Source: Desulfobacterales bacterium HSG17 (GTDB lineage: Bacteria; Desulfobacterota; Desulfobacteria; Desulfobacterales; Desulfococcaceae). Taken from it: a stretch of 8,531 bases of DNA. Both the position numbers and the translations under genes were made by a program. The number at the start of each line of letters is the position of its first letter. Within the stretch, counting starts at the first letter, position 1. The notes under the pieces were generated by a model. The model was not told the origin of the DNA and searched no databases. It saw only the letters and a program-made list of their open reading frames with translations. This document shows, piece after piece, positions 1 to 6,389 of this stretch. The DNA lies in contig JAUCGD010000125.1 in assembly GCA_030377945.1 (NCBI GenBank), positions 1 to 8,531 on the forward strand, in the 5' to 3' direction.

Positions 1-147
1 TTTATAATCATACGCTGAGTCATTAATGAAGTGTTTAAAGAAGGTTGCCAAGGCATATGTGCTAAAATTTTATAGTCCATATATTGGTAAGAATACCAAG
101 GTTAATAACTGTTTTCAATCAATTATCTTATAAGGTTCTATAGAAAT
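1..147 (+). other. Leader region upstream of the heme sensor kinase gene
   Basis: This AT-rich stretch contains no recognisable coding sequence. A perfect TATAAT hexamer lies at 3-8, but its -35 partner would fall outside the window, so it is only a possible promoter for the kinase. An AAGG at 132-135 is the nearest purine-rich match to a ribosome binding site and sits 12 nt before the ATG at 148, which is longer than optimal. The kinase is therefore probably weakly translated, or uses a non-standard initiation signal. Confidence 0.25.
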
Positions 148-2052
148 ATGCCGATTGAAAAAAAAAATTTGGAGAAAGGACGAATTTGGAGAAATTTTAT
201 TATTAACATCAGCCTCATCATCATACTTTTTTTGATGGGAATCCTCATAGGTTTCGTAATTAGAACGAACCATATTATCCGTTACCAGCATTTGACAGCA
301 GCAAGGGCCCATTTCAGGAGTATAGTTCTGACCAGAAGCTGGAGTGCCAACCATGGCGGTGTATTTGTTAAAAAAGAAAAGGGCATAGTTTCCAACCCTT
401 ATCTTGAAAATCCGGACATACAAACTATAGACGGAACAGTTTATACTAAAAAGAATCCAGCCTTAATGACTCGGGAGATATCTGAAATAGCCGAACATGC
501 AGGCGATTTCAGATATCACATAACAAGCCTGATGGCATTGAACCCAGATAATGTTCCTGATGATTTTGAGAACATGGCTTTGGAGTTGTTTGAAAAAGGC
601 AATCGAGAAAAATTTGCCATTATTCCTGAAAACGGAAAAACAATTTACAGATATATGGCACCTCTTTTTGTTGAGAAAAGCTGTCTTGCCTGTCATTCTA
701 AGCAAGGCTACAAAATTGGCGATGTTCGAGGAGGGATAAGCGTTACATTTGATATTTCTGATGTAAGCAAGCAAACGATCTTCAGCCGTTTCATCTTTAT
801 TGGATTGAGCATTCTTGTTTCATCGATTTTACTCACTATTATTTTTTCCATAGTTTCAAGATTGGCTCGTAGGCTTGATGAAACGATGAATGAATTGAAA
901 GACCTGAACGATAATTTAGAATTTAAGGTTCAGGAACGCACAATAGAATTAAAGAATGCAAATGTTCAACTCAGAGAAGCTCAAGAGATTGCTGAGACAG
1001 CGAACAGGGCCAAAAGCAATTTTTTAATGAACATGGGCCATGAACTTAGAACACCACTTAACAGCATTATCGGGTCAGCAGATATGGCTTTGCACCGTGT
1101 ACAAAAGTCTGACAATGAGACATTTAAGAGAATTCTTAATTCCGCTCGTAGACTTTTAACAGTCTTAAACACCATTATCGATTTTTCAAAAGCCGCAGAC
1201 AGTAAAATTGAACTGGATTCGGTACCCTTCAGATTAGATGAGGTCCTTTCAAAGTTACCGAACGTATTCGTCCATAAAGGGGTTCAAAAGCGGGTCGCGA
1301 TTCATTTTGATATTACAGGAAATATTATCCCCAATGCCTTGATAGGAGATCCAGATCATCTGACGGAAATGTTTTGTCATCTGCTGGATAACGCGGCAAA
1401 GTTTTCTCATGGAGACAATCCTGTAACAATAGGTGGCAGTACCAGGGATATGTCGGAGAAAAAGGCAACACTGGATTTTTATATTAAGGACAATGGCGTC
1501 GGTATTTCCTCACAGCATTTTGAAAAAATATTTGAGCCCTTCTTCCAATGTGATGCTTCCAGCACACGCCACTATGATGGTACCGGGATGGGATTGGCCA
1601 TGAGCAAGCGCTTGGTGGAATTAATGGGCGGGACGATTCGAGTGGAAAGCAAAATCGGGGAAGGCAGTACTTTTTTTTTCACACTGACTTTTGAGCGACA
1701 AGCACTGGAACATGCTTTTGAAGTACCATCCATAATAGATAAGGAAGAAGTCGCTGCTGATTTGCCTGCTGATAAAGCAGATAGGGAGGTTTCTGATCCT
1801 ACTCTGCTCAACGAATTGCTATTAACGCTCGATTCTTTTATTGAGAAACGAAAGTCTAAGCAATGTCGAGATATTATCGAGAAGATTAATGCCAAGCGTT
1901 GGCCGGAACCGTTCGAAAAGAATACGGCTGTTTTATTTAAACTGATCAAACGATACAAATTCAAGGAAGCAAAGACACTTCTCGATATGATGGCAGAGCA
2001 ATTGTCAAAAACTGACCATGCAATGGATATGATGGATAAATTAAAGGATTGA
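148..2052 (+). CDS. Membrane histidine kinase with periplasmic DUF3365 (Tll0287-like) c-heme sensor domain
   Basis: This 634-residue protein is a probable envelope sensor that autophosphorylates on histidine. A membrane helix at about 17-38 is followed by a periplasmic domain (about 45-208) of DUF3365/Tll0287-like type with a CLACH heme-attachment motif (C179, C182, H183), then a second helix at about 212-236. A coiled coil (about 240-290) leads into the HisKA domain with phosphoacceptor H298 (MGHELRTPLN) and a HATPase domain with N-box N415, G1 box DNGVGI from D448 and G2 box GTGMGL from G478. Residues about 530-634 form a charged helical tail, unlike a receiver domain, resembling tails seen on delta-proteobacterial kinases; its role is unknown. 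No response regulator is adjacent, so it is an orphan kinase. Known Tll0287-like domains bind c-type heme, so redox or small-gas sensing is inferred. The ATG at 148 keeps the first helix intact. It converges with the channel gene downstream. Confidence 0.93.
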   Translation: MPIEKKNLEKGRIWRNFIINISLIIILFLMGILIGFVIRTNHIIRYQHLTAARAHFRSIVLTRSWSANHGGVFVKKEKGIVSNPYLENPDIQTIDGTVYTKKNPALMTREISEIAEHAGDFRYHITSLMALNPDNVPDDFENMALELFEKGNREKFAIIPENGKTIYRYMAPLFVEKSCLACHSKQGYKIGDVRGGISVTFDISDVSKQTIFSRFIFIGLSILVSSILLTIIFSIVSRLARRLDETMNELKDLNDNLEFKVQERTIELKNANVQLREAQEIAETANRAKSNFLMNMGHELRTPLNSIIGSADMALHRVQKSDNETFKRILNSARRLLTVLNTIIDFSKAADSKIELDSVPFRLDEVLSKLPNVFVHKGVQKRVAIHFDITGNIIPNALIGDPDHLTEMFCHLLDNAAKFSHGDNPVTIGGSTRDMSEKKATLDFYIKDNGVGISSQHFEKIFEPFFQCDASSTRHYDGTGMGLAMSKRLVELMGGTIRVESKIGEGSTFFFTLTFERQALEHAFEVPSIIDKEEVAADLPADKADREVSDPTLLNELLLTLDSFIEKRKSKQCRDIIEKINAKRWPEPFEKNTAVLFKLIKRYKFKEAKTLLDMMAEQLSKTDHAMDMMDKLKD

Positions 2053-2125
2053 CTCAGGAATTATTATTCTGTTTTTAAGTTCTCAGGGAGCATAGATAGC
2101 TAACGACAGCAGGTGGATGCTACAC

Positions 2126-2207
2126 TTTTGATATTGGCAGGGTACTGCTGATAAAATTGACTATTTGAGGCTTAAAAATTGCCAGGCTGACAGATCGAAT
2201 CTGCACC
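2126..2207. repeat. Dispersed intergenic repeat, copy 1
   Basis: The 169-bp gap between the convergent kinase and channel genes carries a segment at 2177-2207 that matches 5673-5703 with only a few substitutions and single-base indels; both share GCCAGGCTGA, AGAT, GAAT and GCACC in the same order. A second shared word, TTTTGATATTGG, lies at 2126-2137 here and at 5754-5765 in the other copy, but on the opposite side of the first block. Within this copy CAGAT-CGA-ATCTG (2191-2203 region) is a small hairpin. T-runs occur some 11 nt away on either side, so it could contribute to bidirectional termination, but it is not a canonical terminator. Confidence 0.5.
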
Positions 2208-2221
2208 TCCCCATCTTTTTT

Positions 2222-4516
2222 CTATTTGTCTGTGGCATTGGTGTTTTTATTAGAGATGGCTGCTGCTGCACCTGCAGCAGAGGATTCGCCTAACGCCTGA
2301 ACCATTACGCGTTCATGGTAAAACTCAATCCCATTGGCTTCAAATTGCTCTTGTAGCTGTTTGAACAATTCTTTTCTGATAGTGAACTGCTCACCGGGCT
2401 TAGTTTTGAATTTAACTCGCATGATCATGGCCGCGCCATCAAATTTTTTCACGCCCTGGCTTTTGATTTTATCCAGCAGCTTGGGCCCTAATTCTTTATC
2501 GGCCTGGATCTTTTTATTGATTTTCTTAACGATTTTCCGGACCTTGTCGATGTTGGTATTGTAGGGAACTCGGAATTCATGTTTCATGATCACCCAATCC
2601 CGGGAAAAATTTGTTACAGAGCCTAGCTGAGAAAAAGGAATGGTGTGCACCCCGCCACGGGGATGACGCAGCTGCAGGGCACGCAGCGAAATTTGTTCCA
2701 CAATTCCCTTTGTGTCGCCGCCTTCCACATAATCGCCGAGACGGAACGCATCATCGACCAGGAAAAAAATGCCCGAGAAAATGTCTGCCACCAAGGTCTG
2801 AGCGCCAAATCCCACTGCAATACCGATGATTCCGGCCCCGGCTAGCAGCGGCCCGATATTGATCCCCATCGCCGAAAGCATAATGAGCGACACAACGCAG
2901 ATAATGAAGATGACGATGGCCTTGCGCAGGAGGATCAATAAAGTGCCTGCACGGTTGCCGCCGGCACCGCCTTCCTCCATGTCTTCATTTTCCTCCTCAG
3001 GATTCACCGCTTGGATTTTCCGGTCAATGACGGTTTTCAACACTTCCCATATTGCATACCCCAAAATGGCAGTGATGAATATTTTGATGGATGCATCAGT
3101 GATGGCTTGCCCCACGGGCAGATCAATTCCCCACAGATTAAGGACCCAAGTGGTTAAGCCCATCAGGATTAAAATCCCCATAATTTTCCGAATCAGAGGA
3201 AAGTGTCGTTCGATCACCGATAATTGAGGCCTATCGTTTTGGTCCACATAATTTTGCGGAAGTTGATTTTCAGACAACCCTGGATACAATTCGTCAATAA
3301 ACTTACTCAACTCGGGATTCTGGGCTAAAAGATCCTGATTGACAATACGGGGGTCCAATAGATCCACACGGCCGGCGGCGATTTGCAGAACACGGGTTCC
3401 GGCGGAAAAGATTATGAGCCCAAAGGGGATGGCAATGATTGTGAGCATCATAGGAAGCACAAGATCATTATGATTCATCATCAGGTTGATATGCCAGGCT
3501 ATGCCAATGATGAACAGAAAGCCGGACATAAGAAATGGCCAGGAACCAGCCATGCTCTGACGCATCCCATAATCGTCGTGACCGGGTTGTGCTCCGGCCA
3601 TGATGGCCTGTGAAACTCGTTTACGGTCGAGCCAGACCACCCGAATGAGGATGGTGAACTGGGCAATGCCCATGAATGTATACAGCAAAAGGAAACTTTC
3701 CATGCGGATGCCCATTTCTTTAAGCAGAATAGTAGTGCGGGCAATTAGCGGTCCGAAAAGAAGGAGGAGGAGCAGACTGGAAAAGTATACATTGGCTGCC
3801 GGACAATCCAGACTGACAATGCGCAGGTTTGGTGTTTTGGGGGAAAACAGAAAATTGAGGACAATCATGCTGACACGCACCATCACAATGATGGGCAGGT
3901 AGGCCATCACTGTTTCGAATAAAGGACCTTCAATGGGACAAAATAGAATTAATACGGAGACCAGCGTAAATATAAAAATGCCAAATCCGCAGATTTCAAG
4001 GATAGTCCGTTTTCCTAAAGCAATGAACATGCTGCCAAAACACTCCGGTATTTGCTGTTGGAGCTTTATGGCCAGCGATTTAAACTTTCGGTGAAATTGC
4101 CATTCAGCCAAAAAGGCCAAACCTAGCAAGGTAATGAATTGGCCTAAAAGCAGAACAAATCCTGGCCAGCCGCGGCCACCGGACAACGCGTAAAAAGCCT
4201 GGGCAATATCCGAGAGCAGCGATGGACCTTGGGTGATGATCGTTGCGATACTGCTCACGTAGGTGATTAAATATAGTTTATTGGCTACAATGAAACCGCG
4301 GATTTTACGATCGATAAGAGATGTTATACCCACCTCGGTGATCGCCCTCTTTTTTTTCTCAGCGACAATGGTGGTTGACTTGGTCGATGTCGTCTCAGCA
4401 GTGATCTGAGATGAAGTCTCCTGAGAAAAAGTGAGGGGTGCAAAGGTAAGGGTGATTAAAAATAAAAAGCCGTATGTTACAATGGCACGCATAATGGGGA
4501 TCATCCTTTTAAGCAT
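2222..4516 (-). CDS. Large MscS-family mechanosensitive ion channel
   Basis: This 764-residue inner-membrane protein should open under membrane tension to release small solutes during hypo-osmotic shock. A signal peptide (about 9-31, cleavage likely after TFS) precedes a short polar periplasmic stretch and roughly eleven hydrophobic segments. The MscS core is C-terminal: a Gly/Ala-rich pore helix (LLAGAG at 557-562, then IGIAVGFGAQ from 564), a beta domain beginning near 592 (GDYVEGG at 594-600, followed by a segment ending in IPFSQL) and an alpha/beta tail to about 740. An acidic linker at 507-515 separates the helices before the core. The size is close to the longer MscS paralogues such as YbiO, not to small MscS. 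The first ATG (4516) lacks a good upstream ribosome site; AAAAGG overlaps codons 3-4, so initiation at Met9 (4492) is plausible and still leaves a good signal peptide. The gene is visibly more GC-rich than its neighbours. Confidence 0.95.
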   Translation of the reverse strand: MLKRMIPIMRAIVTYGFLFLITLTFAPLTFSQETSSQITAETTSTKSTTIVAEKKKRAITEVGITSLIDRKIRGFIVANKLYLITYVSSIATIITQGPSLLSDIAQAFYALSGGRGWPGFVLLLGQFITLLGLAFLAEWQFHRKFKSLAIKLQQQIPECFGSMFIALGKRTILEICGFGIFIFTLVSVLILFCPIEGPLFETVMAYLPIIVMVRVSMIVLNFLFSPKTPNLRIVSLDCPAANVYFSSLLLLLLFGPLIARTTILLKEMGIRMESFLLLYTFMGIAQFTILIRVVWLDRKRVSQAIMAGAQPGHDDYGMRQSMAGSWPFLMSGFLFIIGIAWHINLMMNHNDLVLPMMLTIIAIPFGLIIFSAGTRVLQIAAGRVDLLDPRIVNQDLLAQNPELSKFIDELYPGLSENQLPQNYVDQNDRPQLSVIERHFPLIRKIMGILILMGLTTWVLNLWGIDLPVGQAITDASIKIFITAILGYAIWEVLKTVIDRKIQAVNPEEENEDMEEGGAGGNRAGTLLILLRKAIVIFIICVVSLIMLSAMGINIGPLLAGAGIIGIAVGFGAQTLVADIFSGIFFLVDDAFRLGDYVEGGDTKGIVEQISLRALQLRHPRGGVHTIPFSQLGSVTNFSRDWVIMKHEFRVPYNTNIDKVRKIVKKINKKIQADKELGPKLLDKIKSQGVKKFDGAAMIMRVKFKTKPGEQFTIRKELFKQLQEQFEANGIEFYHERVMVQALGESSAAGAAAAISNKNTNATDK

Positions 4517-4539
4517 TAGATTTTGTACTAACCAAGTTG

Positions 4540-4545
4540 ATTATA
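4540..4545 (-). promoter_or_regulatory. Candidate -10 element for the mechanosensitive channel gene
   Basis: Read on the - strand this is a perfect TATAAT, 23 bases upstream of the annotated ATG. The -35 region at suitable spacing (around 4563-4568) is only a poor TTTTCG-like match. Transcription from here would start near 4533 and leave a very short leader before the first ATG. That favours either near-leaderless initiation at 4516 or use of the internal Met9 codon with the AAAAGG sequence. Confidence 0.4.
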
Positions 4546-4591
4546 AACATTTCTACAGAAAACGAAAAGGATTTTCAGGGTAAAATGCTAT

Positions 4592-4661
4592 GAATCAATC
4601 AAAGTGATTCCCTATTTTTTTTCTAAAATTGTGCCCAGAGAGTCACCACAACATTTTGTGG
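4592..4661. other. Two small inverted repeats in the divergent intergenic region
   Basis: GAATCA (4592-4597) and TGATTC (4605-4610) form a 6-bp inverted repeat with a 7-nt spacer, followed on the + strand by a long T-run from about 4615. CCACAA (4646-4651) and TTGTGG (4656-4661) form a second one with a 4-nt loop. The first resembles a weak + strand terminator, but no + strand gene lies upstream of it. Either could be an operator for the divergent genes. There is no further support for a function. Confidence 0.25.
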
Positions 4662-4695
4662 CGGGATAAAAATAGAATTGGATGAATATAGTCTA

Positions 4696-4832
4696 AACTT
4701 CCTTAATAAGCGTTTTATCTATAATTGCCGATGGTTAAACCAACCGCATTGCATTAATGAATGATTTTGGTGTAGTGTATACTCGTGGCTTCGAATCGGG
4801 CAATAATAGATAAAACGCTTATTAAGGAAGTT
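4696..4832. repeat. Long near-perfect inverted repeat (MITE-like or cruciform) upstream of the binding-protein gene
   Basis: The left arm, 4696-4727, and the right arm, 4801-4832, are reverse complements at 31 of 32 positions. The match continues inward with CCGAT (4728-4732) against ATCGGG (4795-4800) with one bulged base, so the stem is about 37 bp around a 62-nt loop. The arms start with AACTTCCTTAATAAGCG. No target-site duplication is visible just outside the arms (CTA on the left, ATC on the right). The loop contains a TATACT at 4778-4783 that could be a -10 element for the downstream gene, without a good -35. The right arm ends 6 bp before the GGGAG ribosome site of the gene at 4850. 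A small non-autonomous element and a cis-acting structure are both possible. Confidence 0.85.
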
Positions 4833-4838
4833 ATCACT

Positions 4839-4843
4839 GGGAG
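4839..4843 (+). promoter_or_regulatory. Ribosome binding site deciding a GTG start
   Basis: GGGAG is separated by 6 nt from GTG at 4850-4852, the best-spaced ribosome site in the + strand genes of this window. It supports GTG initiation for the binding protein, where the resulting N-terminus is a textbook signal peptide. The long inverted repeat ends immediately upstream, so a hairpin formed in the leader could sit right next to this site. Confidence 0.7.
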
Positions 4844-4849
4844 TTTATC

Positions 4850-5629
4850 GTGAAAATTTTATTGTATTTATCAATCAGTGTTGCCCTTAGTGTCTTTTTA
4901 CTCCCTCCAGTAAGTGCTGATAATTCAATTAATATAGTATGTGCCGAATGGCCAGGATTTACTAACCAGGATGGCACAGGACTATATTGGGAGCTTGTAA
5001 AAGAGGTATATGAGCCATTAGGTTTCAAAGTACATACTAAAATTGTGCCTTGGAAAAGGGCGGGGCTAATGATTGAAAGGAAGATTGCCGATGCTCTTGT
5101 TGGTGATTATTACTATTCTCAAAAAGATGGAAAAGAGAGATTATATCCTAAATGGCATCTAAGCGTTGAAGATCCACTACTTGCCATTTTTAAAAAAGAG
5201 CTTCATGAAATTGAAGGCTTTGATTCATTAAGCGGTAAATCAATTATTTGTATGAGAGGGTACGATTTTGATAAGATTTATCTAAAGGATATTCAACATG
5301 AAATGCATCAAGTTGATTCAGTGAAAAAGGGTTTGAGTTTGATAAAAAATGATCGATATGATGTTTTTTTGGATTATCGCTATAATATGAAAAATGCTTA
5401 TAGAGAATCAGATATCGATCTTTTGATATTTAAAACAGTTGTTATGAAAGTTGGCAACAAGCTCTTCTTAAATTTTTCAAACACAGAAAATAGTAAAAGG
5501 CTTATCAAAATTTATGACCAGCGAATTCCTGAGTTGTTGGATAACGGGAAATTAGAGGAAATCTGTAAAAAAAATAACTCTAATATAGATAAATTTGGAC
5601 CGCATCGATACAATAACTCTAAAAAGTAG
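4850..5629 (+). CDS. Periplasmic solute-binding protein, family 3 (SBP_bac_3-like), orphan
   Basis: This 259-residue secreted protein starts with GTG. Residues 1-23 form a signal peptide (two-residue MK start, hydrophobic core, PPVSA cleavage motif before D24). The mature part has the bilobal binding-protein pattern: an early strand INIVCAEWPGF, the helix ELVKEVYEPLGFKV, PWKRA and a segment (ADALVGDYYYS) where family 3 proteins hold their ligand loop, then the second lobe with LSGKSIICMRGYDFD and a late KLEEICKKN helix. Length fits single-domain family 3 proteins. Family members bind amino acids or other small solutes for ABC import, or feed ligands to sensors. No permease or ATPase gene is nearby, so import is unproven; the ligand cannot be read from the sequence. 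The gene is AT-rich compared with the channel gene and is flanked on both sides by repeat-like DNA, which is compatible with separate acquisition. Confidence 0.85.
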   Translation: MKILLYLSISVALSVFLLPPVSADNSINIVCAEWPGFTNQDGTGLYWELVKEVYEPLGFKVHTKIVPWKRAGLMIERKIADALVGDYYYSQKDGKERLYPKWHLSVEDPLLAIFKKELHEIEGFDSLSGKSIICMRGYDFDKIYLKDIQHEMHQVDSVKKGLSLIKNDRYDVFLDYRYNMKNAYRESDIDLLIFKTVVMKVGNKLFLNFSNTENSKRLIKIYDQRIPELLDNGKLEEICKKNNSNIDKFGPHRYNNSKK

Positions 5630-5644
5630 TTTGGCCAAACTGCT
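5621..5644 (-). terminator. Palindrome overlapping the binding-protein stop codon, possible terminator
   Basis: AGTTTGGCCAAACT (5628-5641) is a perfect 14-bp palindrome and extends to 20 bp (5625-5644) with one mismatch. On the - strand RNA the hairpin is followed directly by a run of five U (5625-5621), as in a short Rho-independent terminator that would stop transcripts coming from the IS110 side. On the + strand it has a G-U pair in the stem but no U-run. It may instead be a protein-binding site. Confidence 0.35.
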
Positions 5645-5672
5645 GTTCAACGATCCCTTTCTGAATCCCGAG

Positions 5673-5765
5673 AATGGCCAGGCTGAAAGATGAATGTTGC
5701 ACCGTTTCACCCCATTTCAATTATAAGACTGTGTACCGGTTTTAAAGGCAGGTTTTTGATATTGG
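5673..5765. repeat. Dispersed intergenic repeat, copy 2
   Basis: Segment 5673-5703 is the counterpart of 2177-2207 (see copy 1), and TTTTGATATTGG at 5754-5765 is identical to 2126-2137. The rest of the stretch from 5645 to about 5845 shows no coding sequence that I recognise. A short CGGTG...CACCG inverted repeat (about 5779-5810) follows. Two copies of similar sequence in two unrelated intergenic regions within 3.5 kb suggest a family of genome-wide repeats. The order of the two blocks differs between copies. Confidence 0.5.
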
Positions 5766-5845
5766 TGCTCCAGATGTGCGGTGGACAATATCATTGACGG
5801 GGAATCACCGAAAATTAATTTTGGCTTGCACTGTTGTGGCACCCA

Positions 5846-6176
5846 TTAGGCAGATATAAAAACAGGTATTATCACAAGGGAAAAAGCATCATGTTTGTCA
5901 TCTGTATGTTTGATACCTTCGTATTGTTTGCCGATGGATTGGCAAGATGGATGTTTTGGCTCCTCCCTCTTCCATTAGGCCATCTATCTACCAATACCAG
6001 TTAAAAGTGGATTCGACCACAATTCCTCGCAATTGATTCTTAAATGACTCAAGCTCGTTCGAGATTTCAGGGAGGCTATTATTAACCCTTTTCCCAAGAA
6101 TCCGTTTGAAATCTTTGTCCATAATTCCTATGTATGTATTTCTTGAATGAAGATCTAAACCGGCGTATAGTTCCAT
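5846..6176 (-). pseudogene. Decayed IS110-family transposase, N-terminal remnant
   Basis: The open frame 6176-5988 encodes 62 residues beginning MELYAGLDLHSRNTYIGIMD and ending VVESTFNWYW, the start of an IS110-family DEDD (RuvC-like) transposase with catalytic-type D8 and E55. It ends at an in-frame TAG where the family usually has Leu. Reading past the stop gives IDGLMEEG to 5964; a frameshift then gives HLANPSA (5949-5929); a second gives QYEGIKHTDDKHDAF (5926-5882), which holds the last two acidic catalytic positions. Homology fades at about 5876 and the third frame closes at 5846. Intact members are usually over 300 residues, so the C-terminal Tnp20-type half is gone. It cannot make active transposase. 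Family assignment comes from motif recognition; the frame analysis is seen directly. Confidence 0.9.
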
Positions 6177-6257
6177 CTGGCACCTCCTCTTGTTTAGGAT
6201 TATTTGGATTTAACCCATAATTACAAATCGCAAAATGGTTTGCGATTCGGAGGTGCC
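6177..6257 (-). promoter_or_regulatory. Structured leader of the IS110 remnant that can mask its ribosome binding site; possible bridge-RNA relic
   Basis: On the - strand, GGCACCTCC (from 6257 to 6249) is perfectly complementary to GGAGGTGCC (6187-6179). The latter includes the AGGAGG ribosome site placed 6 nt before the transposase ATG. Nested inside is a perfect 9-bp hairpin, AATCGCAAA (6226-6234) with TTTGCGATT (6239-6247), loop of 4 nt. An RNA starting upstream would fold with the ribosome site paired, which would keep transposase translation low. IS110-type elements are known to encode a bridge RNA in the non-coding end upstream of the transposase, so this stretch and the DNA beyond it may be the relic of that end. 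The fold is seen; the bridge-RNA role is inferred. Confidence 0.6.
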
Positions 6258-6294
6258 TTTTAGATGATTATCAAGTAACTACAGTTTCTGGATA

Positions 6295-6309
6295 TTGTGA
6301 GCTTCACAA
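6295..6309. promoter_or_regulatory. 15-bp palindrome upstream of the HD-GYP gene
   Basis: TTGTGAGCTTCACAA is a palindrome with two 6-bp arms around GCT, located 80 bp before the ATG at 6390. The half-sites resemble the TGTGA/TCACA of CRP-type sites, but the spacing is too short for a standard one. It may be an operator of the HD-GYP gene, or a hairpin belonging to the end of the IS110 relic. The rest of 6258-6389 is AT-rich without a clear promoter. Confidence 0.3.
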
Positions 6310-6389
6310 ACATATTCCATTTTATGGGGTTATATCAATCAGAGTTTTATATCCGTTTGGAACGCATAAACAATTCAATTTGATCACTT

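Noticed and set aside
1572..1964. Open frame on the - strand inside the kinase gene (also 115-423 and 463-774)
   Set aside because: They overlap the conserved kinase domains on the other strand and show no recognisable protein motif; they are shadows of the real gene.
2826..3227. Open frames on the + strand inside the channel gene (also 3600-3902, 2611-2829)
   Set aside because: They lie antisense to the long, well-conserved MscS coding sequence, have low-complexity Ser/Arg/Pro-rich products and lack ribosome sites.
4592..4622. Rho-independent terminator (GAATCA...TGATTC followed by a T-run)
   Set aside because: The stem is only 6 AT-rich base pairs and no + strand gene lies upstream for it to terminate, so it is left as an unassigned inverted repeat.
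4696..4832. Integron attC site, suggested by the length, AAC...GTT ends and adjacency to a single gene
   Set aside because: The ends do not fit RYYYAAC and GTTRRRY well, the stem is continuous instead of split into L and R boxes with an unpaired spacer, and no integrase or cassette array is visible.
6295..6309. CRP/FNR-type binding site
   Set aside because: The half-sites look similar, but only 3 bases separate the TTGTGA and TCACAA arms, which does not fit the spacing of CRP or FNR sites; kept only as an unassigned palindrome.
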